Shown here piece by piece: positions 44,703 through 52,616 of a DNA stretch of 64,000 nucleotides. This DNA is from Pseudomonas laurylsulfatiphila (GTDB taxonomy: Bacteria > Pseudomonadota > Gammaproteobacteria > Pseudomonadales > Pseudomonadaceae). Under the pieces are notes generated by a model. It saw nothing but the letters and a program-made list of their open reading frames with translations, ran no database searches and was not told where the DNA came from. Position 1 is the stretch's first letter. Every line of letters begins with the position of its first letter. The stretch spans positions 1 through 64,000 of the forward strand of contig NZ_NIRS01000009.1 of assembly GCF_002934665.1 (NCBI RefSeq), written 5' to 3'. The position numbers and the translations under genes were made by a program.

Positions 44703-45689
44703 TCATTTGGGCTTCTTTGAAATCCGCAACGACTTGGCCTTGGCCTCCACCAACAGGTACATCACCAAGGCAATCAATAGCGGCAGGATGAAATAAATCG
44801 CCCGATAGGCCAGCAGCCCGGCCACCAGGCTACCCCGCGACACCTCGTGTTGCAGCAGCGCCACGAACACCGCCTCGAGCACGCCGAGCCCCGCCGGGAT
44901 GTGGGTGATGACCCCGGCGATGGCGCTGATCAACAGCACGCCCAGTACCAGTGGATAGTCCAGTTTGCTCGGCAGCAAGGTGAAGATCACCGCTGCCATC
45001 AGCGACCAGTTCAGCGCACCGAGGGCCAGTTGCAGCACTGCCATGCGCAAGGACGGGAGGTCGATTTCGATGCCGCGGATCGCCCACTCCCGACGTTTAG
45101 CAAAGCGGCATGCCGCCAGGTATCCGGCGCTCAGCAGCAACAACAGAACCCCCACGCCTTGCAGCGCACTGCTGCTGAGCTTCCAGCCCGGCGGCATGCG
45201 CACCAGCCCGCTGCTGAACACGGCGCCGGCAATGACCATGTAGCCGAACCAATTGGTCGCCAGGCTCAGGCCAAGGATCTTTGCGATGTTGCTCTTGCTG
45301 ACCCCGAGCCGCGAATACAACCGGTAGCGCATGGCGATGCCGCCGACCCAGGCGCTCAAGTTCAGGTTGAAGGCGTAGCTGATGATCCCCACGGGCAGTA
45401 TCTGCTTCCAGGTCAGGTTCTGGCGGATGTAGGTGCGGCCGATCAGGTCGAAGCAGGCGTACACCAGAAAGCTCACCAGGGTCAGCCCTGACGCAATGAT
45501 CAGCGTGCGCACCTTGAAATCGGCCAGGTTATCGAACACTTCGTTCCACTCGAGGCGCTGGGCGAGCATCGTGAACAACACGATCAGCATCAGGAAAAAC
45601 AGCATCGTCAGCGGTCGTTTCCAGCGGCTCCAGTGCGACTTGCCCGGGCTTTTGGCGTCAGTTGCCATGTGGGGCTCAGCGCGGTTCAT
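44703..45689 (-). CDS. YbhN-like integral membrane protein (LPG synthase-type flippase domain)
   Basis: The 328-aa protein has about eight hydrophobic segments and the signatures of the lysylphosphatidylglycerol synthase membrane domain / UPF0104 family, such as NLNLSAWVGGIAMRYRLY and ITHIPAGLGVLEAVFVALL. It lacks a synthetase domain, so a lipid-handling or flippase-like role is inferred. E. coli ybhN stands beside ybhO (clsB) and ybhP, the same set as here. The ATG at 45689 has GGGAG upstream and overlaps the clsB end by 14 bp; Met8 (45668) is an alternative start. Confidence 0.82.
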   Translation of the reverse strand: MNRAEPHMATDAKSPGKSHWSRWKRPLTMLFFLMLIVLFTMLAQRLEWNEVFDNLADFKVRTLIIASGLTLVSFLVYACFDLIGRTYIRQNLTWKQILPVGIISYAFNLNLSAWVGGIAMRYRLYSRLGVSKSNIAKILGLSLATNWFGYMVIAGAVFSSGLVRMPPGWKLSSSALQGVGVLLLLLSAGYLAACRFAKRREWAIRGIEIDLPSLRMAVLQLALGALNWSLMAAVIFTLLPSKLDYPLVLGVLLISAIAGVITHIPAGLGVLEAVFVALLQHEVSRGSLVAGLLAYRAIYFILPLLIALVMYLLVEAKAKSLRISKKPK

Positions 45690-46968
45690 GGTCAGCGCTC
45701 CCGGTCGGAGGGGGGATGGGTTTCAGGCGAGGTTTGTGCGCCGGCAACCAACCGGCCCAAGCCGGGAAATGCCGCAGGAAATGAAACACCAGAAAACCTA
45801 TGGTCATGTGCCAGACACGCCCGCGCGGCGGGATGTCGTGAGACATGGCCTTGCAATGGTTGTCGCTGAGGTCTTCCAGGCGATCGAACAGAACTCGATT
45901 GAAGCCACGGTCGCGGATCAGCACGTTGGCTTCCAGATTCATCGACAGGCTCAACGGGTCGAGGTTGCTCGAGCCAACGGTGCTCCAGTCTTCATCCACC
46001 AAAGCGACCTTGCCGTGCAATGGGCGGTCGCAGTATTCGTAGATCTTCACCCCGGACCTGAGCAGGTAATCGTAGGTCATGCGCGCGGCGAGTTTGGCCA
46101 CCACCATGTCCGGTTGCCCTTGCAGGATCAGTCGCACATCCACACCCCGGCGGGCCGCGTTGCGGATATCGCGCAGCAGGCGGAAGCCGGGAAAGAAGTA
46201 GGCATTGGCGATCACCACCCGACGCTTGGCCTGGCGCAACACCTGGCGGTAAACCTCTTCAATGTCGCTCGGGTGTTCACCGTTGTCGCGGTACACCAGA
46301 CGTACCTGGCCATCGTGATCGCTGAAGGCCAGTTCCGAACGCCGCTGCCGACGGCGTTGCCACCAGTATTTGGCGTGTGCCGGGCGACCGCACTGCAGCA
46401 GAGCGAAGTGATGGATGTCAGCCACCGCCGGGCCTTGCACCTCCACGGAATAGTCCTGCTTGGCCTCGGGACCGAAGTCGGCAAGGTGATCGGCAGAAAA
46501 GTTGATCCCGCCGATGAAGGCAATGCTGCCGTCCACCACCACTATCTTGCGGTGCAGGCGCCGGAACCAGTTGGTGCGGATGCCCAGGCGTTTCGGCGCA
46601 GGATCGAACATTTGCAGGTGCACGCCGGCCGCGGTCAGGGCGGTGAGAAACCCGGTACTCAATTCGCCACAGCCAAAGCCGTCGAGGCTGACGGTGGTGC
46701 GCACGCCGCGTTGAGCGGCTTCGATCAGGATCTGTTGCAGTTCATTGCCAACCTTGTCCTCGAACAGAATGAAGGTTTCCAGCAGGATTTCACGTTGAGC
46801 CTGGCGCAGGGCGTCAAAGACCCGGGGAAAATACGCTTCGCCGTTTTCCAGCAACTCGACGCGATTGCTGCCTTGCCAGCCGTATTCGACGTCGACCGCT
46901 GTCGGCTCGCGGATCGGCGGAGCGGGGATGTGATCCAGCGTGGTTTTTTCCATCGACTGGCTGCTCAT
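45676..46968 (-). CDS. clsB: ClsB-like cardiolipin synthase
   Basis: This 430-aa phospholipase D-superfamily enzyme has two HKD motifs: H139-K141-D146 (HRKIVVVD) and H318-K320-D325 (HGKVALVD). Each is followed by the usual GG/GSSN turn. ClsB enzymes join phosphatidylglycerol units to cardiolipin. The protein lacks the N-terminal transmembrane pair of ClsA, which together with its ybhP and ybhN neighbours suggests the ClsB (YbhO) type. A hydrophobic C-terminal stretch ([14 protein letters not shown]) may attach it to the membrane. Its start overlaps the previous gene by 4 bp (ATGA). Confidence 0.85.
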   Translation of the reverse strand: MSSQSMEKTTLDHIPAPPIREPTAVDVEYGWQGSNRVELLENGEAYFPRVFDALRQAQREILLETFILFEDKVGNELQQILIEAAQRGVRTTVSLDGFGCGELSTGFLTALTAAGVHLQMFDPAPKRLGIRTNWFRRLHRKIVVVDGSIAFIGGINFSADHLADFGPEAKQDYSVEVQGPAVADIHHFALLQCGRPAHAKYWWQRRRQRRSELAFSDHDGQVRLVYRDNGEHPSDIEEVYRQVLRQAKRRVVIANAYFFPGFRLLRDIRNAARRGVDVRLILQGQPDMVVAKLAARMTYDYLLRSGVKIYEYCDRPLHGKVALVDEDWSTVGSSNLDPLSLSMNLEANVLIRDRGFNRVLFDRLEDLSDNHCKAMSHDIPPRGRVWHMTIGFLVFHFLRHFPAWAGWLPAHKPRLKPIPPPTGSADHEPR

Positions 46969-47762
46969 AACTCGATCTCCACCGACAGTGGGGCGTGGTC
47001 GGAAAGGTGCGACCAGGGGCGGCTGGTCAGTACTTGCGGACGGCTGGCCCTGAGGTTGCGCAGGTAGATGCGGTCCAGGCGCAATGCCGGCAGGCGCGCG
47101 GGGAAACTGCGCGCCGGCTTGCCGTGATGCGCGGCGAAGACTTCGCGTAAACCGCAGGGTTTGAGCAACGCATCGGCGCGCTGACGCCAGTCATTGAAGT
47201 CCCCGGCGACGATCACCGGGGCATCGGCGGGCAGGGCGTCCAGGCGCTGGGCGAGCAGCTTCAGTTGCGCCGTGCGGTGACTTTCGCGCAGTCCCAGGTG
47301 CACGCAAATGGCATGCACTTCCTGGCCGTCGCCGGGCAGGCGCAACACACAATGCAGGATCCCGCGGTTCTCGTGGCCGCTGATGGACACGTCGAGGTTG
47401 TCATGGCGGATGATCTGGAATTTCGACAACAGCGCGTTGCCGTGATCGCCCGCCGGATACACCGCATTGCGGCCATAGGCGAACTGCGGCCACAGGGTGT
47501 CGGCGAGGAACTCGTATTGAGGCACCGCCGGCCAGTTGGTGTAGCGCTTGGGGTGGTGCTCGTGGGTGCCGTGGACTTCCTGCAAAAACACCACATCGGC
47601 AGACACGCTGCGCACCGCTTCACGCAGTTCCGGCAGGATGAAACGCCGGTTGAGCGCGGTAAAACCTTTATGGGTGTTGACCGTCAGCACCGTGAAACGG
47701 CTTACGGTCGTATTGATGGGTGTCTGTTCGTCGGTGACACCGACCGGCTCGGGAATGCTCAT
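46965..47762 (-). CDS. YbhP-like endonuclease/exonuclease/phosphatase-family protein
   Basis: The 265-aa protein carries the metal-dependent phosphodiesterase motifs of the EEP fold: N29 (TVNTHKG), E62 (FLQEV), GDFNDW (187-192) and the final SDHAPL (254-259). No signal peptide is visible. The substrate (nucleic acid, phospholipid or sugar phosphate) cannot be told. E. coli YbhP is encoded next to ClsB as here, which makes a phospholipid-related substrate attractive. Both ends overlap neighbours by 4 bp. Confidence 0.82.
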   Translation of the reverse strand: MSIPEPVGVTDEQTPINTTVSRFTVLTVNTHKGFTALNRRFILPELREAVRSVSADVVFLQEVHGTHEHHPKRYTNWPAVPQYEFLADTLWPQFAYGRNAVYPAGDHGNALLSKFQIIRHDNLDVSISGHENRGILHCVLRLPGDGQEVHAICVHLGLRESHRTAQLKLLAQRLDALPADAPVIVAGDFNDWRQRADALLKPCGLREVFAAHHGKPARSFPARLPALRLDRIYLRNLRASRPQVLTSRPWSHLSDHAPLSVEIEL

Positions 47763-48685
47763 GGCAACACACCCTCGGCGGCAGGCTCGCCGGGGACGGT
47801 GGCGAGGTTTTTATCCAGATGCAGACGCTCCAGCAAATAGCGTGCGTCGAAGGGGGCGCGGACTTTGATGTCGTTATCGAAATAACAGAACACTTCCCGG
47901 GATGTGCGCGCCTTTGGCTTCTGCCGGGGCGCGATCAATTGGGGATCAGCCGGTTGTTGGCCGTGATGCCAGGCTTCGATTCGTTCGCCCCAGCGTTTCA
48001 GTGCCTGTGGGGTGTAACCGCTGGCGTAGAGCGCCTCGGCACCATGCAGGCGCAGGTAGACGAAGTCGCTGGTGATGTCTTCGCGGTACGGCCATTTGCC
48101 TGCGGTGTCGGCGATGACCAGGGCCGTGTTGTAGCGCTTGAGCAAGCGCACGAACAGCGGATCGACAAAGCTTTCATGGCGGATTTCCACGGCATGGCGC
48201 AAGGGCTGCTTTTTGTAAGCCTTGAGGCTGGCGTGGCCGTTGACGTGAGCATCGTGCTGGCGGGCGAGGGCGGCAGCCTGTTGGGTATCATGGGGCAGTT
48301 GGTCGAGAAAGGATTCGAACAACTCGGCATCGAACTTGAAACTGGGCGGGAATTGCCAGAGGATCGGGCCGAGTTTTTCCTTTAGCTCCAGAACCCCGGA
48401 AGCAAAAAAGTTCGCCAGCGGCTTGTGGATATCCCGCAGACGCTTGATATGGGTGATGAAGCGTGGGGCCTTGACGCTGAAAACGAAGTCGAACGGGGTT
48501 TCGCCGTACCATTGAGCGTAACGTTCGGGACGCTGCAGGGCATAGAACGATCCATTGATTTCGATGCTGTTGACCGCCCGCGAGGCGAACTGCAATTCGC
48601 GTTTCTGGGTCAGCCCCGGGGGGTAGAAATCTCCCCGCCAGGGCGTGTAGCGCCAGCCTGAAATACCGATATGAATCGCCGCCAT
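47759..48685 (-). CDS. DUF72 TIM-barrel protein
   Basis: The 308-aa cytosolic protein begins [20 protein letters not shown]. It has the DUF72 signatures [16 protein letters not shown] and [17 protein letters not shown], the latter part of a barrel related to the UPF0759/YecE family. No enzymatic activity is established for the family. First gene of a four-gene transcript in which every junction overlaps. GGAGGCGAC lies directly before the ATG. Confidence 0.83.
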   Translation of the reverse strand: MAAIHIGISGWRYTPWRGDFYPPGLTQKRELQFASRAVNSIEINGSFYALQRPERYAQWYGETPFDFVFSVKAPRFITHIKRLRDIHKPLANFFASGVLELKEKLGPILWQFPPSFKFDAELFESFLDQLPHDTQQAAALARQHDAHVNGHASLKAYKKQPLRHAVEIRHESFVDPLFVRLLKRYNTALVIADTAGKWPYREDITSDFVYLRLHGAEALYASGYTPQALKRWGERIEAWHHGQQPADPQLIAPRQKPKARTSREVFCYFDNDIKVRAPFDARYLLERLHLDKNLATVPGEPAAEGVLP

Positions 48686-48759
48686 GTCGCCTCCGGTCTG
48701 CCTGCCCTGTCTTAGGGTGACTGCGCGGTGGCGGTGAAAGTTTCGGCGCCGGTACGGAC

Positions 48760-48786
48760 GGTAGAGGTCTTGAGCACACCTCTACC
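48760..48786 (-). terminator. Hairpin after the MFS gene
   Basis: A perfect 9-bp stem GGTAGAGGT (48760-48768) / ACCTCTACC (48778-48786) lies 10 bp beyond the stop of the minus-strand MFS gene. There is no T run, so it may stabilise the mRNA rather than terminate. The rest of the 110-bp gap must hold the DUF72-operon promoter. AAGTTTC (48738-48744), read on the minus strand as GAAACTT, resembles an ECF/AlgU -35 box. Confidence 0.4.
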
Positions 48787-48795
48787 CAGGGTTTA

Positions 48796-50007
48796 TCAGT
48801 GGCCAGCGATAACGCGTGCGGAGCCCTCCGCCGGCTCGGCGTACACCGGGCCAAGGCGATCAAGACGCCCACTCCACGCCGTCAAGGCCAGCGCCACCAG
48901 CACCACCAGGCCACCGCTCCACGCGGTGTGGATCAACCCCATGTGGGCGACGATCAGGCCACCGCCCCAGGCGCCACCGGCAATGCCGAGGTTGAACGCG
49001 GCGATGTTCAGGCCGGATGCCACGTCCACGGCATGGGGTGTGTGATGTTCGGCCTGGCGCACCACGTACACCTGCAATCCCGGCACGTTGCCGAATGCCA
49101 CGGCGCCCCAGACCAGCACGGTAGCCAGCGCCAGCCAGGGATTGCCGGCAGTGAAGGTCAGCGCGAACAACACGGCGGCGAGCAGGGCAAAAATGATTTT
49201 CAGGGCGCTGATCGGACCGCGTTTGTCCGCCAGTTTGCCGCCCCAGATGTTGCCCACGGCCACGGAGATGCCGTAGACCAGCAACACCAGGCTGACGGCG
49301 CTGGCACTGAAGCCGGAGAGGTCCTGAAGTATTGGCGCGAGGAAGGTAAAGGCGGTGAACGTGCCGCCGTAGCCGATGGCCGTCATCGCATACACCAGCA
49401 ACAGGCGAGGTTGCTTGAGCACCTGCAATTGCTGCAAGAACGACGCGGGTTTGCTGTGGGCGATATGTTTCGGCACGTAGATCAGGCTGCCGATGAAGGC
49501 GATGACGCCCAGTGTCGAAACGGCGAGGAAGGTTTCGCGCCAGCCGAAATGCTGGCCGATGAATGTCCCCAGCGGCACACCGGTAACCAGTGCTACGGTG
49601 AGGCCGGTGAACATGATGGCAATCGCGCTGGCGGCTTTTTCCTTCGGCACTAGACTGGTGGCGATGGTCGAACCGATCGAGAAAAACACCCCGTGGGCCA
49701 GGCCGGTGACGATCCGTGCGAGGATCAGCGACTCGTAACCTGGCGCTTGCCACGCCAACAGGTTGCCGAGGGTGAACAGCACCATCAGCGACAACAGCAG
49801 CAACTTGCGCGGAACCTTGCCGGTGAGGGCGGTCAGCACCGGGGCTCCGACGGCAACGCCAAGGGCATACAGGCTGACCAGCAGGCCGGCGGACGGCAGG
49901 CTGACGCCGAGGTCAGCGCCAATGGTGGGTAACAGGCCAACGATGACGAACTCTGTCGTCCCGATGGCAAAGGCGCTGAGGGTCAGCGCGAGCAAGGCAA
50001 TGGGCAT
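48796..50007 (-). CDS. MFS exporter, DHA1 (AraJ/YdhP-like) type
   Basis: This 403-aa inner-membrane protein has 12 hydrophobic segments. Its N-terminus MPIALLALTLSAFAIGTTEFVIVGLLP is typical of the YdhP/AraJ group of putative sugar or drug exporters. The loop after helix 2 (LTGKVPRKLLLL) is a degenerate MFS A-motif. I set the start at ATG 50007, 8 bp after GGAG; the open frame extends 108 codons upstream with non-conserved sequence. Substrate unknown, and no regulator is adjacent. Confidence 0.83.
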   Translation of the reverse strand: MPIALLALTLSAFAIGTTEFVIVGLLPTIGADLGVSLPSAGLLVSLYALGVAVGAPVLTALTGKVPRKLLLLSLMVLFTLGNLLAWQAPGYESLILARIVTGLAHGVFFSIGSTIATSLVPKEKAASAIAIMFTGLTVALVTGVPLGTFIGQHFGWRETFLAVSTLGVIAFIGSLIYVPKHIAHSKPASFLQQLQVLKQPRLLLVYAMTAIGYGGTFTAFTFLAPILQDLSGFSASAVSLVLLVYGISVAVGNIWGGKLADKRGPISALKIIFALLAAVLFALTFTAGNPWLALATVLVWGAVAFGNVPGLQVYVVRQAEHHTPHAVDVASGLNIAAFNLGIAGGAWGGGLIVAHMGLIHTAWSGGLVVLVALALTAWSGRLDRLGPVYAEPAEGSARVIAGH

Positions 50008-50130
50008 GGCTGCAACTCCGGAAGATGATTCGATGGAGCGCAGTGTCGGGATTTTGCTCGTGAGGAAAAATATAGGGATGGACATTTGATATTTGCCTTG
50101 GACGCAAAGATCGCAAGTGCGGGTGTTAGT

Positions 50131-50280
50131 CTGTGGCGAGGGAGCTTGCTCCCGCTCGGCTGCGCAGCAGTCGCAAGCTCGTCGAACGCGGTGAATCTGA
50201 TGAATCTGACTGTAAGGTATTGGGGGCGCTTCGCACCCCAGCGGGACGGTGCGGTGATCCGACAAGCTCCCTCGCCACAT
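50131..50280. repeat. Composite REP element of the GTGGCGAGGGAGCTTG type
   Basis: Left end CTGTGGCGAGGGAGCTTG (50131-50148) and right end CAAGCTCCCTCGCCACA (50263-50279) are inverted. They flank CGGCTGCGCAGCAGTCG and a GGACGGTGCGG segment. It fills most of the 368-bp gap between the divergent MFS and channel genes; the rest (50008-50130 and 50281-50375) shows no gene. A second, shorter member lies at 59134-59192. Confidence 0.8.
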
Positions 50281-50375
50281 GGGGTATCGCTGTTCGGCTA
50301 TCCAGAGGCAATGCCCGAACTTGCCCGGCATTTTTCGATCAGTTCCTTACCGACACAGCCAAAGGAGCGGGTGTT

Positions 50376-52499
50376 TTGATCAGGCTCAAGACCGCGATAC
50401 TGCTGGGGGCGTTGCTGTTTGTGGGCAGCGAGCAACTGGAGGCGGCCGCGATACCGGGGCTGCCGGCCGCCGCGACCGCTGCGACGCCGCCGGCCCACCC
50501 CGAACCGCTGGTGCAAGGCGGATTACTGGGGGCCATCAGTTCAAGCATCGACGAGGTCCAGACCAAGCTTGACCTCAACGAAAACCTGCTCGACGCCTGG
50601 CGCCTGCGTGCCGACCGCGCGGCCGATGAAGTGGATCAGTTGGTCAATCAGCCTTCGGCCCGCTCGCCCTGGAGCGTCGCCGGCGATTTCCTGATACTGA
50701 CCTGTGTGTGGGCTGCCGTGTTTGCCTGTCTTTGGCTGCTTGGGCGATTGTTGGCCAAACGCCTGTGCGAGCATCGCCTGCTGCTCAGCCGCGAACGCGG
50801 CCAAGCCCTACTCGGTTATGTATTGCCCTATACCCTTCCGGCGGTGGCCAGCCTGCCCCTGACGATTTATGCCAGCCAGTTTTTGCCGATATCCGCCGGT
50901 CGGGCGCTTGCGTTGTGCCTGGCTTATGCCACCAGCGCGGGGATATTTTCCGCGTCTTTGGTGCTGTCGCTGGTGGTGGTGTTCAATGCTGGCCACAAGC
51001 GCCGGGCGGTGCAGATTCTCCGCGAGAAGAGTCCCCGGCCGTTGTTCGGCATCGGTTTTCTGGTGGCCTTGAGCGATGCCCTGACCAGTCCGCAAATCGC
51101 CCATCAACTGGGCAGCAATCTCACCAGCAGCATTGCCGTGTTCACTGGCTTGGCGGCATCGATTTCCTTCGGCTTGCTGGTGATCCGCATGCGCCGCCCG
51201 GTCGCTCACGTGATCCGCATCCTGCCGCTGGCCCAGCGCCAAAGTCAGCCGGCATTGCGTGAGACCCTGCGGATATTCTCCGGGCTCTGGTATTGGCCGA
51301 TCCTGTTGATGGTGCTGGTCTCGATCATCAACCTGATCGGCGTTGGCGCGGACAACCAGAGGGTACTGCGCAGCGCCTTGTTCACCACGGTATTGCTGAT
51401 TGCCACGGTGTTTCTCAGCACCACGCTGCACCATCTGTTCAAGGCGCGCAGCGAAGCGGACCTGCGCCGCAGCAGCGCTTACAAGGAGCGTTTTCTCAAC
51501 TTGTCCCACGCCTTGCTGCGCATCGGCATGGCCATCGTGTTCATCGATATCCTCGGGCGGATCTGGGGCGTGTCGCTGTTCGAATTCGCGGTGAGCAATG
51601 CCGTGGGCCGGGCGATCAGTGATTCCCTGAGCCACATCGGTTTGATCCTGCTGGTGACCTGGATGGTCTGGGTGGTGCTCGACACGGCGATTCAGGAAGC
51701 CCTGAAACCGCCGACCAACAAGCGCTCGGCACGCCAGCCAAGTACGCGGGTGAAAACCATCCTGCCGCTGCTGCGCAACGCGATCAAAATCATCCTGGTG
51801 GTGATCTGCGCGATCACCACCATGGCCAACCTGGGGATCAACGTCGCGCCATTCCTGGCCGGTGCCGGGGTCATCGGCCTGGCAATCGGTTTCGGCTCCC
51901 AGCAACTGGTGCAGGATGTGATCACCGGGCTGTTCATCATCATCGAGGACACCCTGTCCATCGGTGATTGGGTGGTGCTTGATTCCGGGCATGCCGGCAC
52001 GGTCGAAGGCCTGACCATCCGCACCTTGCGCCTGCGCGACGGCAAGGGCTTCGTGCACTCGGTACCGTTCGGGCAGATCAAGGCCGTGACCAACCAGTCG
52101 CGGCAATTCGCCTATGCGTTTTTCTCGGTGCAATTCACCTACGACACCGATGTCGACAAGGCCATCGAACTGATCCGCGAGGCCGGGCATTCCATCAGCA
52201 ACGACCCGTTCCTGCGCTACAACCTGCAAGGGCCGCTGGATGTGTTTGGCGTCGACAGGATGGACCTCAACGGTGTGGTGCTGACCGCGCAATTCCGCAC
52301 GGTGTCCGGTGGTCAATATGCGGTGAGCCGGGCCTTTAACCAGCGTTTGAAAAAGCTTGTGGATAACTGCCCGTGGGTGAACTTCGCGCAGACTTATCCA
52401 CAGCAGGCGCTGGTGCCGCGGCATCCGGTCGAAGCGCCACCGGAAGCTGAGCCGGAGCATGCGGCGGTGTTGATGCCGGATCGGCCGCGGTCTCAGTAA
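50376..52499 (+). CDS. MscS-family mechanosensitive channel, YbiO-like
   Basis: The 707-aa protein begins with a signal-like hydrophobic stretch (about 5-23, ending LEAAA). A periplasmic segment and many membrane helices follow, then the MscS pore and beta domain: AGVIGLAIGFGSQQLVQDVITG and IIIEDTLSIGDWV, then VEGLTIRTLRLRD. The length and layout match the large YbiO-type channel of E. coli (741 aa). I chose TTG 50376, 8 bp after GGAG, because the hydrophobic N-terminus begins there; the frame is open 81 codons further up through a REP element. It should release solutes on hypo-osmotic shock. Confidence 0.82.
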   Translation: MIRLKTAILLGALLFVGSEQLEAAAIPGLPAAATAATPPAHPEPLVQGGLLGAISSSIDEVQTKLDLNENLLDAWRLRADRAADEVDQLVNQPSARSPWSVAGDFLILTCVWAAVFACLWLLGRLLAKRLCEHRLLLSRERGQALLGYVLPYTLPAVASLPLTIYASQFLPISAGRALALCLAYATSAGIFSASLVLSLVVVFNAGHKRRAVQILREKSPRPLFGIGFLVALSDALTSPQIAHQLGSNLTSSIAVFTGLAASISFGLLVIRMRRPVAHVIRILPLAQRQSQPALRETLRIFSGLWYWPILLMVLVSIINLIGVGADNQRVLRSALFTTVLLIATVFLSTTLHHLFKARSEADLRRSSAYKERFLNLSHALLRIGMAIVFIDILGRIWGVSLFEFAVSNAVGRAISDSLSHIGLILLVTWMVWVVLDTAIQEALKPPTNKRSARQPSTRVKTILPLLRNAIKIILVVICAITTMANLGINVAPFLAGAGVIGLAIGFGSQQLVQDVITGLFIIIEDTLSIGDWVVLDSGHAGTVEGLTIRTLRLRDGKGFVHSVPFGQIKAVTNQSRQFAYAFFSVQFTYDTDVDKAIELIREAGHSISNDPFLRYNLQGPLDVFGVDRMDLNGVVLTAQFRTVSGGQYAVSRAFNQRLKKLVDNCPWVNFAQTYPQQALVPRHPVEAPPEAEPEHAAVLMPDRPRSQ

Positions 52500-52529
52500 G
52501 TCGTCAGGGAAATTTTCGGAGGCTGTAAT

Positions 52530-52603
52530 GGCCCCTTCGCGAGCAGGGGGATTTGTGAACGACACAGATCAACTGTGGGAGCGAGCCTGCTCGCGAAGGG
52601 GCC
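52530..52603. repeat. Asymmetric REPIN
   Basis: GGCCCCTTCGCGAGCAGG (52530-52547) and CCTGCTCGCGAAGGGGCC (52586-52603) are exact reverse complements over 18 bp. Only the right side keeps the adjoining GTGGGAGCGAG part, so the left arm is truncated. It lies between the convergent channel and lhr genes. Confidence 0.85.
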
Positions 52604-52616
52604 AGACCAGATAACC

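Noticed and set aside
45433-47067. Plus-strand frame of 544 codons across the ybhN-like and clsB genes
   Set aside because: It is the complement of two clear membrane/HKD genes, with no domain or start signal of its own.
50133-50375. N-terminal extension of the mechanosensitive channel from an upstream ATG
   Set aside because: The extension runs through a REP element; the hydrophobic N-terminus and GGAG-spaced TTG at 50376 fit better.
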